Part shown: in pieces, positions 54,656-62,965 of the stretch
Layout: each line of letters begins with the position of its first letter
How positions within the stretch are numbered: the stretch's first letter is position 1
NCBI GenBank assembly: GCA_020638905.1
Contig: JACKHP010000010.1
Span: 62,001-126,000, forward strand
Source: Planctomycetota bacterium
GTDB taxonomy: Bacteria; Planctomycetota; B15-G4
DNA: 64,000 nt
Direction: 5' to 3'
Notes under the pieces: generated by a model
What the model was told of the DNA's origin: nothing
What the model saw: only the letters and a program-made list of their open reading frames with translations
Databases searched by the model: none
Program-made: the position numbers and the translations under genes

Positions 54656-55096
54656 ATGCAGACACGGACCAAGACCCTGACCCCCGCGCAGATGGACGAG
54701 GCGATGGACCGCCACTTCGGGTTCGAGGCGGCCGACGACATCGACGGCGTGCTGTCGACCCTGACCCCCGACGCCGAGCACGACATCGTCGGCTCGCCCG
54801 GCGGCCCGACCCGCGGGCGCGAACCCGCCCGAGCGTTCTACGAGCAGATGTACCGTGACCTCGCGAACGGTCGGATCACGACGAAGCGCCGCCTGTACGG
54901 CGACGGCTTCCTGGTCGACGAGTCGTTCTGGGAGGGCACGGCGCAGGGCACGCCGTTCGGCCTCGAGGGTCGCGGTCGCCCGATCGCGTTCCGCCTGTTG
55001 CACGTGATGGAGTTCTCCGACGACGGCCTCATCGCGCGCGAGAACTGCTGGATCGACCTGTCCGCCGTCCTGCAGCAGTTGCCGCAGGACGGATGA
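54656..55096 (+). CDS. SnoaL-like/NTF2-fold protein
   Basis: 146 residues, one NTF2-like domain: MDEAMDRHFGFEAADDIDGVLSTLTPDAEHDIVG, FYEQMYRDLANGRITTKRRLYGDGFLVDES, FRLLHVMEFSDDGLIARENCWIDL. The ATG at 54656 was preferred over GTG 54632 because GAGG lies 8 nt upstream and the promoter would start transcription between them. Its stop overlaps the tetR start (ATGA). It is a likely target and partner of that regulator, perhaps handling its ligand. Confidence 0.82.
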   Translation: MQTRTKTLTPAQMDEAMDRHFGFEAADDIDGVLSTLTPDAEHDIVGSPGGPTRGREPARAFYEQMYRDLANGRITTKRRLYGDGFLVDESFWEGTAQGTPFGLEGRGRPIAFRLLHVMEFSDDGLIARENCWIDLSAVLQQLPQDG

Positions 55097-55785
55097 GCGC
55101 GCGCAAGAGCGGAGCGGGCGCCGCGGGTCCGGCCGCTTCGCCTGCCGGGGACGCGAGATCGTCGCGGACGTCCGGCGGGGGGCGCGCGAACCAGCGTCTG
55201 CGCACACGCAAGGAACTGCTGGCCGCCGCGGCGCGCCTCATGCGCGAGGGTGAGCACGCGCCCACCCTCGAGGACGTGGCGAAGGAGGCACTCGTCTCGC
55301 GCGCGACGGCGTACCGCTACTTCCCGAGCATCGAGGCGCTGCTCGTCGAGGCGCCGCTGGACGCCGAGGTGCCGGCCGCCGACGCGCTCTTCGCCGACGT
55401 GACCACGCTCGATCCCGCCGAACGCGTCGACCTGGCGGAGGCCGCCCTGCACGCCATGTGCTACGCGAACCAGGCCCAGCTCCGCGCGCTGCTGGCCGAG
55501 TCGCTGAAGGCCGAGCCCGGCACCCGGGACGACGACCGTCCGCTGCGGCAGAACCGCCGGCTCGCGCTCATCGAGGCGGCCCTCGCGCCGACGCGCGGAC
55601 GCTTCGACGACGAGACGTACGAACGCCTGTGCGCCGCGCTCTCGCTCGTCTTCGGACTCGAGTCGATGATCGTCTTCAGCGACGTCCATCCGCTCGAGCC
55701 GGATGCGGCGCGCGCGGTCAAGAGCTGGACGGCGCGCGCCCTCGTGCGCGCGGCGCTCGACGACGCGTCCGAGGCCCGGCGCTGA
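55093..55785 (+). CDS. TetR-family transcriptional regulator
   Basis: 230 residues. After a 40-residue flexible Gly/Ser/Ala N-terminus comes a TetR DNA-binding domain (RKELLAAAARLMREGEHAPTLEDVAKEALVSRATAYRYFPSIEALL). The helical ligand domain follows. It overlaps the SnoaL-like gene by 4 bp, and a GAGAC/GTCTC repeat sits in the promoter of the pair, so autorepression is likely. The ligand is unknown. Confidence 0.9.
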   Translation: MSARKSGAGAAGPAASPAGDARSSRTSGGGRANQRLRTRKELLAAAARLMREGEHAPTLEDVAKEALVSRATAYRYFPSIEALLVEAPLDAEVPAADALFADVTTLDPAERVDLAEAALHAMCYANQAQLRALLAESLKAEPGTRDDDRPLRQNRRLALIEAALAPTRGRFDDETYERLCAALSLVFGLESMIVFSDVHPLEPDAARAVKSWTARALVRAALDDASEARR

Positions 55786-55872
55786 GGCACGCGTCGCGGC
55801 CTCGGGCGGGCCCACCGAGTGCCGTCGGCGGGTCGTCCGTGCACCGCGCGTGAGTCGGCCTCGTCTCCGAGG

Positions 55873-55878
55873 TAGTCT
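55873..55878 (+). promoter_or_regulatory. Possible -10 hexamer TAGTCT for the MscS-family gene
   Basis: GGTAGTCT lies 61 nt before the ATG at 55940. No -35 is visible. Confidence 0.3.
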
Positions 55879-55939
55879 CGACCCACGCCGGGACGGGACG
55901 CGCACTCCGCGCACCCTGTCCGTCCCGCGGGAGGGTCGC

Positions 55940-58900
55940 ATGCAGCGCGCGAGGCGAACGACGTCTGCCGTGCTCGCGGTGCTGCTGTGGGTCGTCGTGG
56001 CGACCGCGTCGCTCGCGGCCCAGGACGCGCCCTCCACCGACGCTCCGCTCTCGCGCGCGTCGATCCAGGCCGCGCTCGAGGAGGCGCGCGCGTCGACGAC
56101 GCTCCCCGAGGCCGACCTGCAGCGCGTCGAGTCGCTCATGAAGGACGCGCTGGCGCACCTCGACCGCGCCGAAGGCTGGCGCGCACGCGCCGCAGAGCTC
56201 GCCACCCAGACGGCCGAGGCGCCCGAGCTCGCGAAGAGCCTGCGCGAGTCGCTGCGCAACGCCGCGCCCGTCGCGAGTCCGGTGCCGCCGGACCCGCCCA
56301 CGATCGAGCGTGTGCAGCCGCTCGTCGACGTGGCCGAGGCCGACGCCGCGAAGGCGCGCAAGCGCGTCGACGACCTCGAGGCCGAGCGCCGCACCCAGGA
56401 CGAGCAGCGCGCGAACCTGCCGCAACAGCTGGCCGACGTCCAGTCGCAGGTCGAGGCGGTCGAGACGGAGATCGCGGCGGCCGGCGACGGGCCGTTCCTC
56501 GAGCCGTTGCCCAACGCGCAGTTCGTCGAGCGCCTCACGCGCCGCGACGCGCTGGCCGCCGAACTCGACGTACGCCAACGCGAGCTGCTGGCCTCCGACG
56601 TGCTCTCCGACCTGCTCGACGCACGGCACGAGGTCGCGGTGCGCGACAAGAACCGCGCCGAGGAGACGCTGCGTCTGTGGCGCGATCTGCTCAACGACGT
56701 GCGCGCCGAGGACGCCCGCCGCGCCGCCGCCGAGGCCCAGCGGGCCGAGCAGGACCTCATCGACGGCGATCCGCGCATCAAGGAGCTGGCCGAGAAGAAC
56801 GCCGCGCTGGTGGCGCGCCGCACCGGCCCCGAGGGCCTGGCGGCCAAGATCAAGGAGGTCACCGAGCTCGCCGACCAGGTCGACGACGCGCTCTCGTCGG
56901 TGCAGCACGACTTCGACGGCGTCAAGGAGAAGGTCGACAACGTCGGTCTGACCCCGGCGGTCGGCATCCTGCTGCTCGACGTCAAGCGCAAGCTCGGCGA
57001 CCTGCGCGTGCACGAGGAACGCGTCGCCCAGCGCGAGGACGAGATCGCCGACGCGCAGCTGCAGCGCATCGTCGTGCGCGAGATGCACGACCAGCTCGCC
57101 GACCTCGACGACGTCGTGCGCCGCAAGGTCGAGGACCTCGGCATCGCCCCCGGCTCGCCGACGTACGAGACGGTCGAGCGCACCGTGCGCGACCTCTACG
57201 AGCGCCGCAAGGAGACGCTGTCGGTCCTGCGCGGGGAGTACAAGACGTGGTTCGAGCAGCTCGAGGAGCTCGACACCGACGAACGGCGGTTGGTCGACCT
57301 CAGCAAGCAGCTCGCCAGCTACCTCGACGAGCGCGTGCTGCGCGTGCGCACCGCGCCTCCGTTGCACTCCGACGACTCCCTCGTGTCGAACCTGGCCGGG
57401 GCCGTCGAGTGGCTCACCGACGGCGAGGGCTGGACGGACATCGTCCACGCCGTGACCACGCGCGGTCCGGCGAGGCCGGGCAGCGAGGTGATCGGCCTGC
57501 TGCTGCTGCTGGGGCTCGTGCTGCTGCGCCCGACGTTCGTGCGGCGCATCGGCGAGATGGCCGACCTCGTGGGACGCCTGCGCACCGACCGCTACGTCTA
57601 CACCGTGCACACCGCGGTCATGACCGTCCTGCTCGCGGCGCCCCCGGCGCTCGCGCTGTGGCTGGTCGCGGGACTGGTCGAGCCGGCGACGGGGTCGACC
57701 GAGCTGGGCGCGGCCGTCGCGACGGGATTGCGCACCTCCGCGCTGGCGTGGTTCCTGGTCGAGATCGTCGCGAAGGTGTGCCGCCCGCGCGGCCTGGCCG
57801 AGGAGCACTTCCGCTGGCCCGAGGCGAGCCTGGCCCTGGCGCGTCGGCACCTGCGCTGGTTCATCCCGGTGGCGCTGCCGGCGGTGTTCCTGGTGTCGGT
57901 CGGCGAGTGGTACCACGTCGACAGCTTTCGCGACTCGCTCGGACGGCTGGCGTTCCTCGGCGGACAGCTCGCCATCGCGGCCTTCTCGCTCATCGTGTTG
58001 AACCCGTCGCACGGGGTGCTCGCGCCGGTGATGGCGGCCTTCCCCAACGGTTGGGTCAGCCGGCTGCGCTGGCTGTGGTTCCCGCTCGCGGTCGCGCTGC
58101 CGGTCTCGCTCGCCGTGCAGGCCTACGAGGGTTACTGGTACACCGCGATCCAGCTCCACGAGCGCTTCCGCAGCACGGCCATGCTCGTGCTGGGCATCGG
58201 TCTCTCCCAGGCGATGGTGTTGCGCTGGCTGTTCGTGGCGAGGCGCCAGCTCGCCGTCCAGCAGGCGTTGCGGCGACGCGCGGCGGCCGAAGCCGAAGAG
58301 TCGGGGGAGGGCGCGCACAGCGGTCCGCTGAGCCCCGAGGAGCTGGCCGGGGAGCTCGACATCGACGTGACGGCCGTGTCCGTCCAGAGCCGGCGGCTGG
58401 TGCAGATCGCGGTCATCGTGGCCTTCTTCACCGGCGTGTTCATCGTCTGGGCCGACGTGCTGCCGGCCCTGCGGTACTTCGACCGGGTGCCGTTGTGGAC
58501 GCACGCCGTCGAGGTCGAGAAGGTCACGCCGGGCCCCGACGGACGGGAGACGGTGCAGCTCGTGAGCGTGCCCGAGGCGATCACGCTGGCCGACGTGCTG
58601 CTCGCGCTCGCGGCGCTCGGCATGACGATCGCCGCGGCACGCAACGTCCCCGGACTGCTCGAGATCGCGGTGCTGCGGCGGTTGCCGATGACGCGCGCCG
58701 GACGCTACGCGGTGACGTCGATCGCGCGCTACGCCATCGGCATCATCGGCACCTTCCTCGTGTTCGGCGCGATCGGCATCGGCTGGTCGCAGGTGCAGTG
58801 GCTGGCCGCCGCGGTGTCGGTCGGGCTCGGCTTCGGACTCCAGGAGATCTTCGCGAACTTCGTGTCGGGCCTGATCCTGTTCCTCGAACGGCCGATCCGC

Positions 58901-59434
58901 GTGGGTGACACGGTCACGGTGGGCGAGGTCGTGGGACAGGTCACGCGCATCCACATGCGCGCCACGACGATCCAGACCTGGGACCGCACCGAGCTGGTCG
59001 TCCCCAACCGCGAGTTCATCACCGGCGAGCTCGTGAACTGGACGCTGTCCGACTCGACCCTGCGCGTGATCAGCAAGGTGGGCATCGCGTACGGGAGCGA
59101 CACGGAGCTGGCCACCCGGATCCTGAAGTCGGTGGCCGCCGAATGCGACGACGTGCTCGAGGAGCCGGAGCCGCGGGTCGTCTTCTGCGCGTTCGGCGAG
59201 AGCACGCTCGACTTCGAGTTGCGCGTCTTCGTCGACGACCCCGACCTGTACCGCGTGATCCACCACAAGCTGAACATGGAGATCGACAGGCGCTTCCGCG
59301 AGGCCGGCATCGAGATCGCCTTCCCGCAGCGCGACCTGCACATCCGCTCGTCGAGCGTGCCGCTGTCGCTGGCCGCGAGCTCGATCCCCGCGGGCGCCAT
59401 CGTGCGCGGCGACGCACCCGAAGGCGGCGGCTGA
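55940..59434 (+). CDS. Large MscS-family mechanosensitive channel (MscK-like)
   Basis: 1164 residues. A signal peptide is followed by about 450 residues of periplasmic coiled coil, a long membrane section with some ten helices (from about residue 515), and the MscS core: a pore-helix stretch with GLGFGLQEIFANFVSGLILFLERPIRVGDTV, then the beta domain VTRIHMRATTIQTWDRTELVVPNREFITGELVNWT and a C-terminal alpha/beta domain. This is the layout of MscK/MscM (YjeP) channels, which release solutes on hypo-osmotic shock; MscK also responds to external K+. GGGAGG precedes the ATG. It converges with padR. Confidence 0.92.
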   Translation: MQRARRTTSAVLAVLLWVVVATASLAAQDAPSTDAPLSRASIQAALEEARASTTLPEADLQRVESLMKDALAHLDRAEGWRARAAELATQTAEAPELAKSLRESLRNAAPVASPVPPDPPTIERVQPLVDVAEADAAKARKRVDDLEAERRTQDEQRANLPQQLADVQSQVEAVETEIAAAGDGPFLEPLPNAQFVERLTRRDALAAELDVRQRELLASDVLSDLLDARHEVAVRDKNRAEETLRLWRDLLNDVRAEDARRAAAEAQRAEQDLIDGDPRIKELAEKNAALVARRTGPEGLAAKIKEVTELADQVDDALSSVQHDFDGVKEKVDNVGLTPAVGILLLDVKRKLGDLRVHEERVAQREDEIADAQLQRIVVREMHDQLADLDDVVRRKVEDLGIAPGSPTYETVERTVRDLYERRKETLSVLRGEYKTWFEQLEELDTDERRLVDLSKQLASYLDERVLRVRTAPPLHSDDSLVSNLAGAVEWLTDGEGWTDIVHAVTTRGPARPGSEVIGLLLLLGLVLLRPTFVRRIGEMADLVGRLRTDRYVYTVHTAVMTVLLAAPPALALWLVAGLVEPATGSTELGAAVATGLRTSALAWFLVEIVAKVCRPRGLAEEHFRWPEASLALARRHLRWFIPVALPAVFLVSVGEWYHVDSFRDSLGRLAFLGGQLAIAAFSLIVLNPSHGVLAPVMAAFPNGWVSRLRWLWFPLAVALPVSLAVQAYEGYWYTAIQLHERFRSTAMLVLGIGLSQAMVLRWLFVARRQLAVQQALRRRAAAEAEESGEGAHSGPLSPEELAGELDIDVTAVSVQSRRLVQIAVIVAFFTGVFIVWADVLPALRYFDRVPLWTHAVEVEKVTPGPDGRETVQLVSVPEAITLADVLLALAALGMTIAAARNVPGLLEIAVLRRLPMTRAGRYAVTSIARYAIGIIGTFLVFGAIGIGWSQVQWLAAAVSVGLGFGLQEIFANFVSGLILFLERPIRVGDTVTVGEVVGQVTRIHMRATTIQTWDRTELVVPNREFITGELVNWTLSDSTLRVISKVGIAYGSDTELATRILKSVAAECDDVLEEPEPRVVFCAFGESTLDFELRVFVDDPDLYRVIHHKLNMEIDRRFREAGIEIAFPQRDLHIRSSSVPLSLAASSIPAGAIVRGDAPEGGG

Positions 59435-59474
59435 ACGCGGCCGCCGCGACGCTGGACGCTGCGCCGGCGTGTGC

Positions 59475-60146
59475 CTACGAGCGTGTCGGGCCCGGACCCC
59501 CTTCGCGCGGAGTCGCGGACGTCCGATCGTCGGAGGCGTCCGACGCGACGTCGGTCGCGGGCCGTGCGTCGGACGCCGCGCGGGACGCGGGCGCACCGAG
59601 TTCCGGGAGCGCGACGAGCGTGCGTTCGCACCATTGCAGGCGCGCCTCGGTCGTGGACAGGGCGGCGTCGAGGGCCGCGTTCTCGAAGAAGGCCTCGCGC
59701 GGGTCGTCGTGGAGGGGTTGCGACGCGAGGCGCTCCCGTTCGGAGATCAGGCGCGCGCGCTCCTGGAGCAGCGCGATGGCGACCGACTCGATCGCCCCCC
59801 GCGCCGTCGACGCGTCGGCCGCCGCGAGGAAGCGCACGCGGGCGAGCCAGGGCAACTTCTCGGAGCACTCGGAGCGAGTGCCGGACCCGCGCTCCGGGTC
59901 GTCCAGGGCGTCGACGAGGGCCCTGCGTCCCGCATCGGTGATTGCGTAGATGCGACGCCTCGGTCCCCTGTGGCCCACCCGGCTCCGGCTGGTCAACAGG
60001 CCCCGGCTCTCGAGTCGCCGCAGGGCCGGGTAGATCTGGGACAGCTCGGCATGCCAATAGTGCGACGCCGAGCGGAGGCGTCCGGCCAGGTCGTACCCCG
60101 AGCCATCGTCACGCAGCAGGCCGAGCAGGATCGCGTCCAAGTCCAT
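59475..60146 (-). CDS. PadR-family transcriptional regulator
   Basis: 223 residues. The winged helix (ILLGLLRDDGSGYDLAGRL ... YWHAELSQIYPALRRLESRGLLTSR ... RRIYAITDAGRRALVDAL) is followed by a helical dimerisation domain (AIALLQERARLISERERL) and a disordered Ala/Ser/Asp tail. PadR proteins usually repress a neighbouring gene and themselves. No ribosome binding site lies before the ATG; instead minus-strand TATAGT ends 6 nt upstream, inside a perfect inverted repeat that is probably its own operator. No other obvious target starts at that site; on plus there is only non-coding sequence. Confidence 0.9.
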   Translation of the reverse strand: MDLDAILLGLLRDDGSGYDLAGRLRSASHYWHAELSQIYPALRRLESRGLLTSRSRVGHRGPRRRIYAITDAGRRALVDALDDPERGSGTRSECSEKLPWLARVRFLAAADASTARGAIESVAIALLQERARLISERERLASQPLHDDPREAFFENAALDAALSTTEARLQWCERTLVALPELGAPASRAASDARPATDVASDASDDRTSATPREGGPGPTRS

Positions 60147-60152
60147 GCACCA

Positions 60153-60158
60153 ACTATA
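60153..60158 (-). promoter_or_regulatory. -10 hexamer TATAGT of padR (leaderless geometry)
   Basis: Minus-strand TATAGT (5/6 match to TATAAT) ends 6 nt before the padR ATG at 60146. It forms part of the left arm of the inverted repeat. Confidence 0.6.
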
Positions 60159-60174
60159 GCAATCTCGCTATAGT
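60153..60174. promoter_or_regulatory. Perfect 8-bp inverted repeat, candidate PadR operator
   Basis: ACTATAGC (60153-60160) and GCTATAGT (60167-60174) are exact reverse complements with a 6-nt spacer. The repeat covers the padR -10 and ends 6 nt from the start codon. Its AT-richness contrasts with the surroundings. Confidence 0.7.
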
Positions 60175-60602
60175 GATTGGCTCGACGCTGTGGACAACCT
60201 GTGGGGACGGTTGGCGGGCGCGAGGCCGATCGCATCGAAGGGCATCGTGACCATGGCCGGATCGACCATTCCGTCGAAACATGGATCACGACCCGATTCG
60301 TGGAGAGGCGGGTTCAGCACACGCCGTGCCCGACCGGCATGGGGTCTTTATCCAGGAGTTGTCCACAGCCCGACGGGGGCGCGAGGCGCGCCGACGAGCC
60401 TGGCCGGGGAGTGCGCGGCAAGGCCCCGGATCCGTCGCCGATCCGGGCCGCGAAGGGTGTCCGGCGAGTGAGGAACAGGTGTGGGTGGCATGCGCCTCGC
60501 GTGGTCGGCCCGCGGCCACCGGAGGCGGAGGTCGGTCGCCCTCGCCCGGCCGGGGCGGACGGCCGACCGTCCCCCACGGAGGCAGCGGCCGCCGCGCGAC
60601 GG
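60175..60602. other. Non-coding region with DnaA-box-like motifs
   Basis: Some 430 bp without a supportable gene; the open frames crossing it are antisense or low-complexity. It contains TGTGGACAA (60189-60197, inverted DnaA box with one mismatch), TTATCCAGG (60348-60356) and TTGTCCACA (60359-60367, one mismatch to TTATCCACA). No dnaA or dnaN gene is nearby. A terminator for the protease gene lies at its right end. Confidence 0.5.
60557..60572 (-). terminator. Hairpin downstream of the gluzincin protease gene
   Basis: GGACGG (60557-60562) and CCGTCC (60567-60572) form a 6-bp stem with a 4-nt loop, about 30 nt beyond the stop of the minus-strand gene. Confidence 0.45.
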
Positions 60603-62783
60603 CTACTTGACCTTGACCAGCAGCTTGTAGCGGCCGCCCTCACCGGACGGGTCGCTCAGAGTCAGCGTGTAGGTGCGTCCCGAGAGCACGGTGATGCCGG
60701 ACTGGCTGGCCTTCGTCTGCTTGCCGTTGACCTTCTTGTCGGCGCTGCGCTCGAGTTCGCCGGGCGTGTCGTCCAGGTCGAAGTCGACCGTCGTCCCGCC
60801 GACGCCCTTGATCGAGACGCTGATCTTCTGGCCCTCGGCCAGGTCGATCGCGAACGCCTGCTCGTCGATGCTGCCCAGGAAGGCCGACTCGAAGGAGAGC
60901 GTGAGGCCGTCGCTCGCGTCGAAGTCGTAGATCGTGTCGGGCAGCACGCCCGAGATGCCGTGGCGCATGAACGCGCCGAGGGCCTTGCCGGCGTACTTCT
61001 GTCCCTTCTTGCCGCCCTGGTCGAGCAGCTGGTCGACCAGGCTCTCGGCGCAGCCCCAGAAGTAGGCCGTGTAGCAGTCCTCGACGTTGTCGGTGTCGAC
61101 CACGGGGAAGCCGACCTCGGCGGTGCTCATGGGCCAGCCCAGGAGTCCGGTCAGGATCGCGGCGTCGGCCGTCTTGGACTTGACGGCCTTGCGCACGCTC
61201 CACAGCGCGGCGGCGAAGATCTCGCCGGCGCGATGCTCCTCGGGGAAGCCGGTGTAGAAGCCGATCTCGCGCCAGAGGTCGTCGACCAGGGTGATCTCGG
61301 AGCCGAGGTCGCGGAACGCGTCACCCTCCAGGTCGAGGTCGGCGCCGGCGTGCAGCATGAAGGAGTGGCCGATGAGCTCGTCCTTGAGTGACGAGCCGGA
61401 GGCGTAGTCGGCCAGGCCCTCGTTCACGGCGCGCGGCGGCGTGTCGAGCTCGTCGTCCCCGAACGTGCCGCCGGCCTTGTCGACCACCATGTGCGTGTAC
61501 TCGTGGCACACGATCGTCGGATCGCGCGACAGGTCGTCCATCGGGTCGCCCGAGACCGCGGTGAACTCGCCGAACAGGAAGTACCCGGGGTCGTAGCCAC
61601 CCGCGCCGTCGGGGTCGGACGGCGAGTAGAGCGCGTTCACGTAGCCGTCGCCGCCGTTGTCGAAGTTGACGTACGTGAGCACCGAGTAGTCGCCGTCGAA
61701 GTCGCCCAGCACCTTCGAGAACCAGCTCCCCATGCGGTCGAGCCAACAGTAGGTGTTGACGTGGTCGAACAGCTGGTACTCGGAGATCTGGTCGGGGAAG
61801 CTGCCGAACACCGCGGAGCCGTCGTCGGCGAAGGCGAACTGGCTCTCGGGGTTGTAGATCTGCAGACCGTCCGCGTCGACGACCTGCGCGTAGCGTCCGG
61901 TGAGCGTGCCGGCGAGAGCCAACGAACCGGCGTCGGCCGAAGCGAGGTGCTTCAGGCTGGTGAACGCCTCGCTCTCGGTGGTCGCCTTCTTGACCGACTT
62001 GTACACGTCGCCCTTGCCGCTGGACGTCGGGAAGGTCACGTCGTCGCCGTCGTACTTGAAGATCGCGGTGCTGCCGTGCACGCCGTCCTCGGACACGCTC
62101 AGCAGCGTGCCGTCGCGCGCGTCGATCTCGATCACGAGCGGCAGGTGGTCGTCGCGCACGACCGACACGCGGTGCACGAGCTGCAGGCCGTCGGCGGTCA
62201 GGCGCGCCGTCTCCTCGACGTCGGGACCCGACACGATGCGATCGGGGTCGAGTCCGGCGAGGGCCACGGCGCGCGAGCGGGCGTCGTCGGCGTCGAGCAC
62301 GGGACCGGGCGTGTCGCCCAGCGTCGGGTCGATCACGCCGTGCGCCTCGCGCACCACGCCGCGATCGTCGAAGCGCAGGTCGATGCCGTGGCCTCGCAGC
62401 AGGTGCCCGTGGACGCGCTGCACGAACCGCATGCGCTGCGGCGAGAGCCGCGTGCGCGGCAGCGCCTCGAGCTCGACGCCGTCGTCGAGCCCGAAGAGCC
62501 CGCCGTAGCGCTTCAAGAAGTCGCCGGCGCGGGAGGCCGCGTCGGTGCCCGTGGTCGCGAACGCACCCGACATGCGGCGCGCGCCACCGTCGGGCCGGAC
62601 CTCGAAGCGCTGGATCGTGTCGGACCCGCGCAGGTCGACCGCGTCGACGGCGTCGACCGGATCGGCGCCGTCGGCCTGGCCCTGCGTCCCGGACGGGTCG
62701 CCGTCCGCGCGGGGGACGGACTGTCCGGCGGCCTGGCCGGCGACGACCAGGCCCAGGAGCGGCACGAGAAGGATGCGATGCAT
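60603..62783 (-). CDS. Secreted gluzincin metalloprotease (M4/M36-like)
   Basis: 726 residues. Signal peptide (LLVPLLGLVVAGQAAG), an FTP/PepSY-like propeptide region (about 60-240; AGDFLKRYGGLFGL, LDADDARSRAVALAGL), then a catalytic domain with the zinc motif HEYTH (427-431) and the third ligand E455 in NEGLADY, 24 residues on, as in thermolysin-type gluzincins. A C-terminal beta domain (about 625-726) resembles PPC domains of secreted proteases. GAGGAG lies before the ATG. It is exported, probably as a zymogen activated by propeptide removal. The exact family (M4 versus M36) is not certain. Confidence 0.82.
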   Translation of the reverse strand: MHRILLVPLLGLVVAGQAAGQSVPRADGDPSGTQGQADGADPVDAVDAVDLRGSDTIQRFEVRPDGGARRMSGAFATTGTDAASRAGDFLKRYGGLFGLDDGVELEALPRTRLSPQRMRFVQRVHGHLLRGHGIDLRFDDRGVVREAHGVIDPTLGDTPGPVLDADDARSRAVALAGLDPDRIVSGPDVEETARLTADGLQLVHRVSVVRDDHLPLVIEIDARDGTLLSVSEDGVHGSTAIFKYDGDDVTFPTSSGKGDVYKSVKKATTESEAFTSLKHLASADAGSLALAGTLTGRYAQVVDADGLQIYNPESQFAFADDGSAVFGSFPDQISEYQLFDHVNTYCWLDRMGSWFSKVLGDFDGDYSVLTYVNFDNGGDGYVNALYSPSDPDGAGGYDPGYFLFGEFTAVSGDPMDDLSRDPTIVCHEYTHMVVDKAGGTFGDDELDTPPRAVNEGLADYASGSSLKDELIGHSFMLHAGADLDLEGDAFRDLGSEITLVDDLWREIGFYTGFPEEHRAGEIFAAALWSVRKAVKSKTADAAILTGLLGWPMSTAEVGFPVVDTDNVEDCYTAYFWGCAESLVDQLLDQGGKKGQKYAGKALGAFMRHGISGVLPDTIYDFDASDGLTLSFESAFLGSIDEQAFAIDLAEGQKISVSIKGVGGTTVDFDLDDTPGELERSADKKVNGKQTKASQSGITVLSGRTYTLTLSDPSGEGGRYKLLVKVK

Positions 62784-62965
62784 GAGGGACGTCTCCTCGG
62801 TCGGGCCCCCCTCGCGGAGGGGCCACCGTGTGCTCGTATCGATCCCGTCCAGGGGCGAGTTGAGCGCGAGACGACGGGACCCGGGGCCGGGCTCGCGCGT
62901 TCCGGCCCCGTGGTCGCGTGGCCCTGCGATGGGCCGCAGACCCGGGGCGCGCCGAGCGTCCCGCG

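Noticed and set aside
60177..61391. Plus-strand open frame of 404 codons starting in the gene-free region
   Set aside because: Most of it lies antisense to the protease gene. The part in the intergenic region is low-complexity and has no ribosome binding site.
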